64,000 nucleotides of DNA from Sphagnum magellanicum (GCA_021904315.1 CM038926.1:1644718-1708717), one strand, 5' to 3'. Positions 36,617-48,073 are shown, numbered from the stretch's first letter. Notes: a model not told the origin generated them from the sequence alone. Program-made: numbers and translations.

Positions 36617-39600
36617 GCTCATCAGTCTCGAGTTCATCTTCTGTGCAGAATCCACTAGGTACATTTTTGACAACGGAGGCAGAACAAGCATCGTTAGTTC
36701 ATAATCCACATGGAGAATCCAGCGCGTTCACTTCCTGTTCATCACAAAAGGAAACGATCAATTGGAACGTAAAGATTGCTAGGCAGCCGACCACACATAC
36801 GAGGATAAATCCTCAAGTCTCCAATCATGCACGGAGATCCGTCGAAGTCAACTGCGGATTCATCACGGTTTTTGTCTATTGCCATTTGCCCATCCGGGCA
36901 TGAGAACCCGAAATAGAATACTTCTCAGAAGTAAGTCGGGAGGTGGGCTGTGCGAGTCTTCTGATGTTGGGTCTTCCACTACCATCGTGCCATAATCAGT
37001 CAAATGTCCTCAACTCTCAGGGGTCCCGTACGGCGGTGTTGAAGCCCATTCGACTTAGAATTTAAAATATGGATTAATCTGGATGCGGTCTCCCCATCGG
37101 CGCCACAGAGGAAAAAGAGTAGCCAGCACCATCAACAAGTAAGGTATGGCACGGTGCACAAAATAGGAATTTTTTCCCTACCACAGCCTCTCCACTTGCT
37201 ACTTCCAGCAGCACGTGCTTAGACCCGAATATAACAGCCATGCAAGGGATTCGATAGTTCAATCTTGAGTTTTTAACATGAATGCAACATAAGAGCGGCA
37301 ACAGTAAGCCCATCCATCACTCTCTCTGCACTCATCATTTCTTTTCTTTCCACTTGCACAGCTTACTCGATAAATCGAGTACCCTATTAACACACGAGAA
37401 ATAGCAGGCAGAAAATGAGGTGAGGCTAACTTCAAAAGCATATGTCAGGAACACCGATGGGAGATCGAATGCAAAGCATCAAAGTACCCAAGCTGATCTT
37501 GGTATCGATTCCACAACGTGACAGGGGTGTATTCCACATCCAGAGATCAAGTTCTCAATACAAGAAAAGAAACCCAACAAATTGGAAAGTAAACAAAGAT
37601 AAACAAACCACAGTTTAATTTCTGAGAACCGGGTAGGGTCTGACCCCTTACCCGGGGGGTCAGGGTCTCAAGGTGGAGCCACTAGTGTTACAAGCAACGA
37701 GAAAGAAATTATATAGCATCAAACTTAATTATGTTTCTACTAGAAGCAACGAGAAAACAATTATATAAACATCAAACTTAGTTATGTTTCTATGTAGAAG
37801 GGAACAACATTTTACTTATTGAATCTTGTTGATTATTCATGGACCATGGGTTTGAACTTTGAAGGTGCGACGTGGAGTCAACCTAATTTAATTAGGGCTA
37901 AAGGAAGGACACCTTCATCATCAGCAAACCCACATTAAATTTGCTTATTAGGTCTAAATTTGCCTCGGGAGATTCAAGGGAGGGCTAGTATTTGATGATA
38001 AGTATTTACTTATTATTGGTAGGCCAAGTCAGACGGTATCGATGTTTGGAGAGTTTAACATTATTATTGGGGTTTTTTTTTTCAACTTTTAATTTAGTGA
38101 GTGTTTTTCTTTTCAATTTTGTGATGTAGCTGAAGTGACTATTTAGCCAAATATGGTAATTAAAAAAATAACGAAAAAAAATTAGAATTATATTTTTGGT
38201 TACGTACTAGAACTTAGGCTAAAGTCTGATGAATTCTTAAGATTTTAAATATTTTTTTAAAATTTGGTGATTGAAAACCTTTAAAATCTTGAATTTTTGC
38301 CACTTTGGAAGGACAAAGAAAACATTTGCCAAAACAAAACATTTGTTTTGTCTTCTCTCCTTTTCAAAGAAAAAATTAGCAAGTAAGGTGTAGGCATCAT
38401 GCACCCATGACCAGCAATTTTCAAAAAATGAAAGGATGAGTTTTCACTCATAATGGCAGATCTCAAAAAACCAAAAGAATTGGTCAAAGAACCTAGCCCC
38501 CAAAGCTTCGGTTCTTTCAACAATTCTTCCATAAAAGAAGTCAAGTTGTTTGAAAATTTAAAAAAACTGAAAATTGGAATTTATTTTAGAAGTCTTTTAA
38601 AAAACCTTGAACCAGAAGTCCTTTGATTCTGACTTTTAAAAATAAATCGAAAGGTATCATTAAAAAACGAAAATGAAATCAATAATTATTTAATCTTATA
38701 TTAATTTTTTAAAAAAAATCCTTGATTTGTGAAAACCAGCAAAGGATAAGTGGCTATTCACAAATTTTTGAAAATCGACATTGTGAGGACCAGTTTAATA
38801 TTTTTTAAAAATGTTGATACCTTTTGGCCGGCGTAGAAATTTTAGAAAAGGGGGGGGCGGGAGAATCAAACCCTTTTGTAAATTACTTTGTGAAAACTAG
38901 TCCCGAAAGGTACCATAAAATTATGATACCCGCCCAACACTAGTGCATATTCATGTGCTTGTGACTCCCCCCTCATAGCAAATGGTGCAAAGGGCACACC
39001 TCAAAACTGAATAGTACGATTGTCACAATGTATACATAAGACTATTGATGAAGCTTCATGTTAGTGAAGTTGCGGAATTCTTCTTGAGCATCTAGAGTCG
39101 AAGTTTAGAATTCCAAATGGATGCCATTTGACTAACTTCTTATCATACATATCTCACATCTCTAGAAACATAGCAGCTTGAAAGTGTTCACATTTGTGTG
39201 GTATTACTAGATTTAAATGAGTTTGGTGCATTTAAGGGAATTTTTTTTGCGAACATGACTTTTAGGTATTTACATGAAACGGATCCATTAGGACAATTAT
39301 TTATTTAACTAGTCGGGATGTTTATGGTTTTTATGGGTGTCATGGGGTGCTTCATCGTTCGCAACAGTTTGTGTAATAACGTTGATGTGACAAACTTTTC
39401 CTTCTGAACTCCTTGGCCTTAGTCTCCAATGCCACAATTAGGTATGCAAAAGAAGAGGGCAAGCTCTGGAGCAATTTCATCATCAAAATCGAAAATCTTC
39501 ATCATCAAAAACCACCAATGGTAGTTAACAGGCCAGAAGGCTGTTAGATGGAGAAATGATAGGATATAGCAGGTCTGTAAATATATGGAGGGTGGCAATA

Positions 39601-39700
39601 GTCCATAATGGGGAAAGAGGGAGGTTGTTTTGCTTCCCCTATTCCCACTACTACTATACAACTTTCTTTTTCGGTCTGAAAACAGACCAGGAATGCTTGG
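36617..39700. other. Spacer downstream of receptor-kinase pseudogene 1
   Basis: The first about 290 bases form an open frame with Ser-rich composition, probably 3' flank. Then spacer without recognisable genes. A perfect hairpin, CTGACCCC with GGGGTCAG, lies at 37640-37663. Between 38.0 and 38.9 kb the DNA is AT-rich with poly-A/T runs. Open frames at 39.4-39.8 kb are shadows of the T-rich family copy there. Confidence 0.5.
37640..37663. other. GC-rich perfect hairpin
   Basis: Eight-base stem CTGACCCC / GGGGTCAG with an eight-base loop. Isolated inside AT-rich spacer. Function unknown. Confidence 0.6.
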
Positions 39701-39739
39701 GCATATTCTGGAAGGCCACTTTCTGTCATCCGTGCAGTG

Positions 39740-40036
39740 TAAAGAAGGAGAAAAAAAAAACGTTAACCTCCACCCCCTCCCCTTGAATAGTAGAAGAAAC
39801 GAAAATAAATAAATAAAGGCGCACCCCCTCCCCGAGAACAATTCAGCTTGCCCCCTTGAACAGTAAGAAATAATTTACAAAAGTTTAAAGTAGTAAAAAA
39901 AAGTAACCAAAAGTGAAAAGAGTCAGAAGAAAAAAACCTGGCATTACACTAAAACAACTTGGCATTATTACACTGGGTTTTTTTGTGGTGAAATAGCCTC
40001 CAGCCTGCGAGGTTATGAGGGTAATGCCCAGATCAG
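39740..40036 (-). mobile_element. T-rich repeat family, copy 2 (inverted)
   Basis: Minus-strand orientation, the only inverted copy. On the minus strand the head reads CCTGATCTGGGCATTACCCT at 40036, followed by GCAGGCTGGAGGCTATTTCACC, then GTAATAATGCCAAG and the TTACTTTTGG/TTTACTACTT modules and the GGGGAGGGGGTGCGCC module at the 3' side. Confidence 0.65.
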
Positions 40037-40675
40037 GAGTTTCGTATATTGTTGTTTGTCACTTTATTGTTTTTGCAAGGAGCGGACATGATTTGAGGTA
40101 GGTGGTGGATAGTAGAGCACGAATTGACAAGGTTGGAATTTGGAGCATTTGATCGAGGCGGGACACAGGATGGCACATGGTCCCTCGCCCGCACGAATGT
40201 TTAGATGATGACATTAAATCGGGTGTAGAGTATCCTGTTTTCTTACTTCCCATGAATGCTTCCTCATTTCTAGACTCCCATTTTCTTTTCCACAAAAAAA
40301 AGCTAGATGTAGCCCTGTATGGATAAGGGCAATAAAATGTTTTTCACCTCTTAATGAGAAGAAGTGTTTTCCGCATTTTGGAAGTTATTTAGGTCATCTC
40401 TCAAATGGAGATTGCATCTTGGAAATGGGACGAACACGCTGGGTGGATTGTTATGGAGTTTTAAGAATCTTGATCCTTATCTAATGTTTTGCCGGGTGCA
40501 TGTGACTTGTTGATTTACGAACTAAAAAAGGAGCTAACTTGTGAAGCAAAGAGTATATTCTCTTTACAAAAGAACGTAAGAGTAATTCTTTTTGTTCATT
40601 TCTTATATCTTCTTCCCTCTCTTTTGAATTGTTTTACAGAATCTTGGAGTTCTCCGATTTATTGTCTAAATGCCA
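40037..40675. other. Spacer between T-rich family copies
   Basis: No gene or repeat recognised; a short open frame at 40489-40686 has no visible homology. Confidence 0.5.
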
Positions 40676-40935
40676 TATACATATGATCTGAGCATTACAC
40701 TTGTAAGGCCGAGGGCTAGGGGCTGTTGGACCACCAAAAACCCGCCATAGTGTAGGGTTGTGGGAGCATAATGCGGGGCTATTTTTGTTGACCTTTTTCA
40801 TTTTTTGTTATTTTTTACTGCCTGTAAATTTTGTAAATTATTTTTTACTGTGGAAGGGGGCAAAGTGAGTTGTTTTAATTTATTTTTGGATTGTTGAGGG
40901 TGGAGGGGTGCAGGTTAACGTTTTTTTTCCTCCTA
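40676..40935 (+). mobile_element. T-rich repeat family, copy 3 (short)
   Basis: Head ATACATATGATCTGAGCATT, then GGGGCTGTTGGACCACCAAAA and the T-rich modules. It stops after GGTTAACGTTTTTTTTCCTCC, where copy 4 begins directly; the same internal stop point is used between copies 9 and 10. Confidence 0.7.
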
Positions 40936-41815
40936 TAAATATGATTTGACCACTACGCTCGTAAGGACGCAGGCTGGAGGCTATTTGACCACAAAAAAGA
41001 ACCCATAGTGGCAGGTTGTTATCCCGTAGTGGCAGGCTATATTTGTTAACCTTTTTCATTTTTTGTTACTTTTTTTATTGCTTGTAACTTTTGTAAATTA
41101 CTTTTTACTATTGAAGGTTCACTGTTTGTACTTTTTTACTGTTTATAACTTTCATAAATTACTTTTTACTATTGAGAGAAGCAAGGGGAATTGTTTTATT
41201 ATATTTATTCATTGTTCAGGGGGAGGGGGTGTGCCTTGATTTTATTTTTTTAATTTCTTTTACTTTGAAAGGGAGGGGGGGTACAGGTTAATGTTTTTTT
41301 TTTTTCCTCCTTCATTTGACATGTGGAAGGACTAACTTTTGTAAATGACTTTTTACCGTTGAAAGGGGAAGGTGAGTTATTTTAGGGGTTTAGTTTGATT
41401 GTTCACGGGGAAGGGGTGCGACTTTATTTATTTATTTTGATTTTTTTTACTGTTGAATGGGAGGGGTGGAGGTTAATGTTTTTTTTTCTCCTTCATTTGA
41501 CATGTGCAAGGAGGAGGGGAAGGAAAGGGGGTCAGTTTTTTTTGTAATTTTTTTTTTTCATTATTGAATGGCTAGGGAAGGGGGCCAGGGTTTTTTCCTC
41601 CTTTTGACTTGTGGAAGGAAAAGGAGAGGGGGGTTTTTTTCTTTTAAAACTTTTTTTTCATTGTTGAGTGGCTAAGGAAGGGGGGGGCCTGGGTTTTTTC
41701 TTTCTTTTGATTTGTTGAAAGGGGATGGGAGGGGGAGGGGGTCGATTATTTTAAAAATTCATTATGGGGGGGGGGGGGGGGGGGGGTGAGGTTGGTTTTA
41801 CTAACTGAATGTTAA
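40936..41815 (+). mobile_element. T-rich repeat family, copy 4 (near full length)
   Basis: Head TATAAATATGATTTGACCAC, then GGCTATTTGACCAC, the TTACT modules, several GGAGGTTAATGTTTTTT and CATGTGGAAGGAGGA modules, a G-only tract of about 20 at 41766-41786, and a tail GAGGTTGGTTTTACTAACTG. About 880 bases. Confidence 0.7.
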
Positions 41816-42224
41816 CTAAGATCTTATTCATTGAATGTGTGTTGAAAAAATGTAAATTATGTCAAAAAAATCTGAACGCTAACTTAGTACATATTGTTAT
41901 AATGCTATCAACATATTGTATCAATGACCATATTAGCATTGAATCTTCAACATATAGTGATCAATTTGATGACTTATTAATGTATATTGTGCTAATGTTG
42001 GTCTTATTTTTTTCATTGGTTTAATATTGATAACATGTCAAATATTTTAGTATTATATGAATGCCATTTGAAGACATGTTGTGACAATATCAGCTTAACA
42101 TCATATCAATGATTGTGTGAACATTGAACGTGGAACATATTGTTAAGGTGTTGTAAAAGTAGTCATACAAAGAGGGGGTAAGTTTGTGACGAATATAAAG
42201 GGACCTAGAAGGGGAAGGGATGCA
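41816..42224. other. AT-rich spacer
   Basis: No feature recognised except short direct repeats such as TGTGCTAATGTTG/TAATGCTATC words. Confidence 0.4.
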
Positions 42225-42555
42225 TAAGAAGAAGGCCCATGGCGAAAAGCGGGCGGGTAAAGGCGGTTTGAAAAAAGTGCAGAGAAAAAGGCGGTTCGAC
42301 GAAGGCAAATGGGGAAAGGCAGTTCGCAGGAGCGAGACGAGTAAAGGGGTTTTAGAAAATGGGGTTTTGAGGAACGAGGTTTTGGCAAACCGGAAGGGGG
42401 GAAAGGGAGACAGGGCAAAGGTGAATCGGGTAAACCCAAATGGGGTAAACCGGAATTTTGGGGAACTAAAACGGGGTAAAGCCGGTTTTGGCAAAGCGGG
42501 ATGGGGTTTAGCCGGTTTTGGCAAAGCCGGATGAGGTAACGACGATGCGGGCAAA
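42225..42555 (+). repeat. 15-bp tandem array 1 (five-codon period)
   Basis: About 21 units of a degenerate 15-mer close to GCCGGTTTTGGCAAA, clearest at 42460-42540. Since 15 is five codons, frames stay open on both strands: plus reads FGKAGWGLAGFGKAG, minus reads Pro/Lys/Phe-rich pentamers. I interpret it as a minisatellite rather than a gene. It ends exactly where the head of T-rich family copy 5 begins. The same repeat, longer, lies at 56530-57515. Confidence 0.8.
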
Positions 42556-42559
42556 AGCC

Positions 42560-43345
42560 TATCTATATATTCCGGGCATTATGAGCATAATGCCGATGGC
42601 TGGTGGCTGTTTGACCAAGAAAAAAACATTACGGTGCCTGGCTATCTATATAATCCGGGCATTATGAGCATAATGCCGGTGGCTGGTGGCTGTTTGACCA
42701 GGAAAAAAACGTTACAGTGCCTGGCTGTTTTACCAAAGTGTTATGGCTGTTTTCGTTGACTTTAGTTACTTTTTGTTACTTTTTTACTGGTTGTAAGTTT
42801 TGTAAGTTACTTTTTACTACTGAAAGGGGTAAGGTTTGTTACTTTTTGTTACTTTTTTTACTGCTTGTAACTTTGATAAATTACTTTTTATTGTGCCAGG
42901 AGGGGCAGGGTTTATATTGTATTCATTGTGTGAGGGGGGAAAGGGTGCACCTTGATTTTTCTCCTTCTTGTTTTTTACTATTGAGGGGGAGGGGGGTGGA
43001 GGTTAATGTTTTTTTTTTCCCTAGATATATGAAAAGGTGGAAGGAGGAGGGGGGAAAGGGGTTAATAGGGTTTTCTGGGAATGTTTTTTTCATTGTGGAG
43101 AGGCTAGGGAGGGGTTTAGCGGGGGTAATTTTTTTTACAAATTCATTATGGGACAGGGGAAAGGGTGCACATGGGGTTTAGGGTGCAGGTTGATTTTTTT
43201 TTTCTTTTTTTTACTGTTGAGGGGGGAGGGGGGTGGAGGTTAATGTTTTTTTTTGCCTTCATTTGACATGTGGAAGGAGGAAGGGAAAGGGAAAGGGATT
43301 TTTTTTTTTAATTTTGTTTTTTCATTGTGGAGTGGCTAGGGACAA
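42560..43345 (+). mobile_element. T-rich repeat family, copy 5 with doubled head
   Basis: Two heads in tandem: CTATATATTCCGGGCATTAT at about 42562 and CTATATAATCCGGGCATTAT at about 42646, each followed by a near-perfect hairpin GGCATTATG-AG-CATAATGCC (second head exact) and GTGGCTGTTTGACCA. The body carries the usual TTACT and G-rich modules and ends at about GGCTAGGGACAAGGGG. Confidence 0.7.
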
Positions 43346-43945
43346 GGGGTCAAATTTTGGAATTTGGTGTTCCTAAATAAATGTATTCCTTATGATTCCT
43401 TCAAGTTCCCACCAAGTGCCCAATGGTTTTTTTGTATGTTCCCTATGTTCCCAATAGCATCACCCTTTCTCTTATATGTTTTGGCCCCAAGTTCCTCTTA
43501 TTTTAAACCATATAGGTAGCCCAAAAGGGAAGACTACATTGTGTCCATTTTGGGAGTGGCAAAAGTTTGCTCATCGCAACACTTACATCACTAGGCCATG
43601 TGGACAAGCTTTTATTTTAGGAGTCTACCAAAGAGAGGGTTTTTTTTTTTTGGGAGGGTGATGATGGACCAATCAAAGAGGTTCATTGCCAAAAGAAAAA
43701 TAGAATATCTTGATTGACCCTCCATGGGGAATGTTTTGATCAAACTCCCCCCCCCCCCCCTCCCCACTAAGTCCACCACACCACCATGCATGCAAACAAA
43801 CGAATTGCACAAGAATCTCATCATTCATATTTAAGTATTTCACAGGTCAAAAATCCCTTTCTCTTGGATAAAGTAATAGGCATTCAATTGAAAAAAAAAA
43901 AAAAACAACTTTATGAAATAATCTTGAATGTTGCATTTCTTTTAC
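43346..43945. other. Spacer with blocks shared with 45.5 and 53.8 kb
   Basis: Contains GATGATGGACCAATCAAAGAGG at about 43661, a relative of the hairpin at 45573-45623, and TTCCCAATAGCA, also seen near 53882. A C-only tract lies at about 43747-43760. No gene recognised. Confidence 0.45.
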
Positions 43946-44358
43946 CAGTCCTCAAAATTGTAATTTGGAGAATGTGACATAGTGATTGGTCCTCAAAATT
44001 GCAATTTGGAGAATGTGACATAGTGACTGATCCTCAAAATTGCAATTTGGAGAATGTGACATAGTGACTGGTCCTCAAAATTGCAATTTGGAGAATGTGA
44101 CATAGTGACTGGTCCTCAAAATTGCAATTTGGAGAATGTGACATAGTGACTGGTCCTCAAAATTGCAATTTGGAGAATGTGACATAGTGACTGGTCCTCA
44201 AAATTGTAATTTGGAGAATGTGACATAGTGACTGGTCCTCAAAATTGTAATTTGGAAAATGTGACATAATGACTGGTCCTCAAAATTGCAATTTGGAGAA
44301 TGTGACATAGTGATTGGTCCTCAAAATTGCAATTTGGAGAATGTGACATAGTGATTGT
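43946..44358. repeat. 41-bp VNTR, ten units
   Basis: Unit anchored by CCTCAAAATTGCAATTTGGA with starts at 43950, 43991, 44032, 44073, 44114, 44155, 44196, 44237, 44278 and 44319, exactly 41 bp apart. Units differ at only a few positions, so the expansion is recent compared with the other arrays here. Confidence 0.97.
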
Positions 44359-44507
44359 ACATATTTGAGGCACAAATTGGAAAAGTCTATGTGCCAACCA
44401 CCTGATTACAGGCACACCTGACCAAGAAAGCACGTACCTTGAGCACATTCTTGCCCTGAGGTTCTTGGTACCTTGGTATTTGTAACATAGGTATGCCATT
44501 ACATTGA

Positions 44508-44620
44508 TAAACCGCGATCAACACTGATCGAACGGTTTATAATGCCATATAGCTCATGCCAATTAGCCCGTATAGACCGTGATCAACACTGATCGAATAG
44601 TCTGTAATGCCATACATCTG
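44508..44620. repeat. Direct duplication with palindromic GATCAACACTGATC core
   Basis: A unit ACCGCGATCAACACTGATCG at about 44511 recurs at about 44576 (ACCGTGATCAACACTGATCG), each followed by TGTAATGCCATA or TATAATGCCATA. The core is an imperfect palindrome. Confidence 0.7.
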
Positions 44621-44831
44621 GTTAGGAAGTGTACATCGGCGATAAATAAAAAACATGCCACACTCTGTAGAGAAGGACATGATGAAGCGGGGAATTAGAT
44701 GATCAAGCAAACCCGACCTTCTCTCAAGAACACAAGGTTGACAAATACAGAGGGAAATCATACAATTGGTGAGAAATTTAAGATGACGGGTTCATGAGGT
44801 TCTATTTTTTAACAATTGAAGGTGAACACCT

Positions 44832-45305
44832 ATACATATGATCTAGGCATTATGCCCGTAAGGTCGCAGGCTAGAGGCTGTTTGACCACCAAAAACATAG
44901 TGTAATGCCAGGCTTTTTTACTGTAATGCCATGCTTTTTTTTTATTTTTTTCATTTTTTGTTACTTTTTTTACTGCTTGTAACTTTTGTAAATTACTTTT
45001 TACTATTGAAGGTTCATTGTTTATTACTTTTTCTTATTTTTTTACTGCTTGTAACTTTCATAAATTATTTTTTACTGTTGAGAAGGGTTAGGGGAATTAT
45101 TTTATTATATTTATTCATTGTTCGGGGGGAAAGGGTGCGCCTTGATTTATTTTTTTTAAAACTTTTTTACCCTTGAGGGGGAGGGGAGGTACAAATAACT
45201 GTTTTTTTTTCCTCCTTCACTTGACATGTGGAAGGAGGAAGGGAAGGGGGTTAGTTTTTTTCTCAAAACTTTTTTTTCATTGTTTAGGGTTTAGGGTTGA
45301 GGGTG
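44832..45305 (+). mobile_element. T-rich repeat family, copy 6
   Basis: Head CTATACATATGATCTAGGCA, then GCCCGTAAGGTCGCAGGCT, GGCTGTTTGACCACCAAAAA, two TGTAATGCCA motifs, TTACT modules, and G-rich modules to about CATTGTTTAGGGTTTAGGGT. Confidence 0.7.
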
Positions 45306-45339
45306 CACACTTAAATGGCAATCCGCTCGTACAACATTG

Positions 45340-45457
45340 AATCCCATATGTTTCGGACAAAGTCGTCCTCTTCTCACCTATATAAGTGGGTGAAAGGGGA
45401 GGCATTCCATGTTTGGATAAAATGTTTTATTTTGGGGAGGCTCCATAGTTTGAACCT
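45340..45457 (+). repeat. TATA-containing repeat block, single copy
   Basis: Starts GAATCCCATATGTTTCGGAC and includes CCTATATAAGTGGGTGAAAG. It matches the two tandem copies at 53902-54135. The CTATATAAG word looks like a TATA box and the block could be a piece of a promoter-bearing terminal repeat, which is inference. Confidence 0.65.
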
Positions 45458-45572
45458 TTTTTTTTGTGACGGGCCAATGAAAATAACTCATTATTATTGC
45501 TTGTTACTTTTTGTTACTTTTTTTACTGCTTGTTATTACCTATTTAGGAAATGTTCATTTGGTGAATGTTTC

Positions 45573-45623
45573 CTTTTTGATGATGGGCCTATCAAAGAGG
45601 CTTGATTGGCCCATCACAAAAAG
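45573..45623. other. Fold-back hairpin with about 22-bp arms
   Basis: Left arm CTTTTTGATGATGGGCC...ATCAA and right arm TTGATTGGCCCATCACAAAAAG pair with one mismatch and one bulged base around a six-base loop. Related sequence is at 43661-43700. It could be a small fold-back element or terminator-like palindrome. Confidence 0.6.
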
Positions 45624-45649
45624 AAAAAAATTCGTTTTGAATGCACCCT

Positions 45650-46105
45650 TATACATATGATCTGGGCATTACGCCTGTAAGGTCGCAGGTTGGAGGCTGT
45701 TTGACCACCAAAAAGAGACTGTAATGCCATGCTTTTTTTTTTGGGATTTTTTTCACATTTTGTTACTTTTTTTATTGTTTGTAACTTTTGTAAATTACTT
45801 TTTACTGTTCAAGGTTCATTGTTTGTTACTTTTTCTTACTTTTTTATTGCTTGTATCTTTCATAAATTACTTTTTATTGTTGAGAGGGGCCATGGAAATT
45901 ATTTTATTATATTTATTCATTGTTCGGGGGGGAGGGGTGCGCCTTGATTTTTTTTTTTTAAATTTTTTTTACTCTTGAGGGGGAGGGGGGGTACAAGTAA
46001 ATGTTTTTTTTCCTCCTTCATTTGACATGTGGAGGGAGGAAGGGAAGGGGGTTAGTTTTTTTCTCAAAACTTTTTTTTCATTGTTTAGGGCTTAGGGTTG
46101 AGGGT
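45650..46105 (+). mobile_element. T-rich repeat family, copy 7
   Basis: Head TATACATATGATCTGGGCAT followed by ACGCCTGTAAGGTCGCAGGT, GGCTGTTTGACCACCAAAAA, TTACT modules, G-rich modules and the same TTTAGGGCTTAGGGTTGAGG end as copy 6. Copies 6 and 7 are similar over their whole length including flanks at the 3' side, so they may be a duplicated pair. Confidence 0.7.
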
Positions 46106-46499
46106 GCACACCTGAATGGCAATCGGCTCGTACAATATTGAATCCCATATGTGAATTTTAGTACTAGGAGCACCCCCTCTTTGGGGAACAACGGCTCCAT
46201 TCGTAACAATTGGGCCTCCCTTATCTTGTTGATTTTGCAGGGACAGTTGCGAGCTTAGTAGATGCAACATTTGTCTGGTTGATTCACCGGCTTCTTGCCC
46301 ATAATATCTTATAAAAATGCGTATACACCAACAGCAGGAACATTAGATTTGTTCCTCGTATGAAGATCATTAGGTGCTAATGAATGAACAGTGCTTTAAG
46401 TTCCTTCACCCCCATGTTTTTTCCACCTTTTGGATAAACCAATGTAGATATGTATCTCCCATTAGAAGCAATAAGATCATGTTACGGAAGAGGTTCATG
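46106..46499. other. Spacer, no gene recognised
   Basis: A 61-codon open frame on the minus strand (46270-46085) has normal composition but no motif I recognise. Nothing else is visible. Confidence 0.4.
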
Positions 46500-47160
46500 C
46501 TAAAAGAAACAAAAAGACATTGTGTCTACTAATAGATTGTAAGTTCCGGTGTCTCTTGACTCCGAAGGAGTTGTAGTCTTTTTGAAAAGAGGCCTTTTTT
46601 AAGCCATTAACAAGGCCAATTTAGTTACTTGCAAGGTAACAAGCCCACCACTTGAATAAAGATCAAAGGTTCTAAAGACTTCACATTGGATCCAAATTTA
46701 TTCTCTTCATGATGTACCGGTTTGTTAGCATCTGGCATGTCCTGATTGTCTTCGGAACATTGTTCATGTTGCCAAAGTGAACATCGAACCAGGTCCTGAG
46801 AGGATATAACAAATTCCAAAGGACACTTACTCGGTGAGTTTATTGTATTTCACTGGGTGTAGTTTCACTGTATGGAGCACCAGTGTTGGCAACAAGTTTG
46901 AGAGCAGGAGCTGCTCTAGTCCTCGCAGGTATGGCAGCTGAGGGGACCCCACAAGTTGAAACAGTAAGTCACGTTGATCGGGGCTACAAAAAATTAGATC
47001 ACAAGTTGCATCTTCTCGGTGCATCAATTCAAAGATTGCCTTGCCTACCATTTGACTTGACGATGTAGTACTCTCACCTTGAACGAGAACTTTGATTAGT
47101 TGCTGGCTCTTTCCCACCTTAGTAAAATGTGAATGTTTATGTGAATCACTCCCTCAAACG
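46500..47160 (-). repeat. Complex repeat unit IV (block C plus flank)
   Basis: 46530-46650 matches 25540-25680, and 46660-47160 matches block C and its flank in units I and II (22630-23110 and 26200-26670), in the same strand relation. No FKBP-like exon or block A follows, so this is a partial, displaced copy. Confidence 0.75.
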
Positions 47161-47785
47161 TTCGATTTTAATAAAAACCAGTTAAATTCTAGGAATCCAT
47201 TTCACTTGAGCATCAATTTAATGTGATTAGATTACATGCATTGAGGTCAGGAGAAGAGAGCTCGCCATCAAGTTCGGTGACCAATCAGCCGACCGAATTG
47301 TCAACGAGCACCCAGTAAAACTAGGCCCCCACAAACATTGCTTAACCAACCAGCTAAAAAACAATGTTCATGAGGCCTCCCCTAATAACCTCAAAAATTA
47401 TGCATGTAACTGAGCTCTTGTTAAAATGGATTTTTAGAATTATTCATTATAATTATTTTTTTCTGACAACTGTTACAACCAACCAGTAAATCCAATAAGA
47501 TAACTATGAGATTAAGAAAAAACCAATAATCATGTGCGCAGAGACATTCACATGGCATTTACAAGCATTTATGGGCATTTACAAGCATTTTAAAAGACGA
47601 AGCGAAGGTCATTCACATGATGTACTTCTAAGAACTCGACGACTCTATAGAAAGAACGAAAAAGAGAGGGAAGAATATATAACACCACTCTTCTTCTTCG
47701 TGATGTTGGTGGTATATTTTTTTGGACAACTCCCAGTATCTGGTTGCTTGGCTCCAGGAGCAACTGCTTTAAAGTTCTTCCCTTC
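47161..47785. other. Spacer, no gene recognised
   Basis: A 221-codon plus-strand open frame starts at 47532, but it runs antisense through the PII-like exons and has no recognisable motif; it is treated as a shadow. Confidence 0.4.
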
Positions 47786-48073
47786 ACTTACGGACACACC
47801 TGACACTGGAACAAGCAGAATACAGCATAAGGTCAATAAAGACAAACAGAAAGAAAGGTTACTGAGGCCACTAATGGGGGGTCAAAGACAAACCACAACC
47901 TACATGTCATTGTATGTAGCACTTGCTAATAGATGGCTCATTGAAAGGACATGCAACCGAAAAAATGCTAACGGGAAAACAAAACTTGAGAAATTAACAT
48001 TACCAAATATCTTTCCATCTCCAATTTCCCCAGTTTTCGCTTCATCAATAATGGTATCAATCACAGATTCTAC
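47786..48073 (-). pseudogene. PII (GLB1-like) nitrogen-regulatory protein fragment, two exons
   Basis: Exon 48073-48004 is preceded by TTTTCACAG and followed by a GTAATG donor. It reads VESVIDTIIDEA then KTGEIGDGKIF, the PROSITE-like hallmark of PII proteins just before the beta hairpin that follows the T-loop. The next exon remnant, about 47836-47790, reads VPVSGVSVSEGK, a shortened form of the expected PVSDVIRVRTGE. Plant PII is a chloroplast protein that senses 2-oxoglutarate and glutamine status and binds N-acetylglutamate kinase. N-terminal exons and the transit peptide are absent, and the second exon has small deletions, so this is a non-functional fragment. Confidence 0.7.

Noticed and set aside
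42090-42554. 154-codon Pro/Phe/Leu-rich minus-strand frame
   Set aside because: Generated by the 15-bp array, which lacks stops in that frame; the part outside the array has no motif.
44239-44499. 86-codon minus-strand frame over the 41-bp repeat
   Set aside because: Repeat-derived and out of a codon-multiple period; not a gene.
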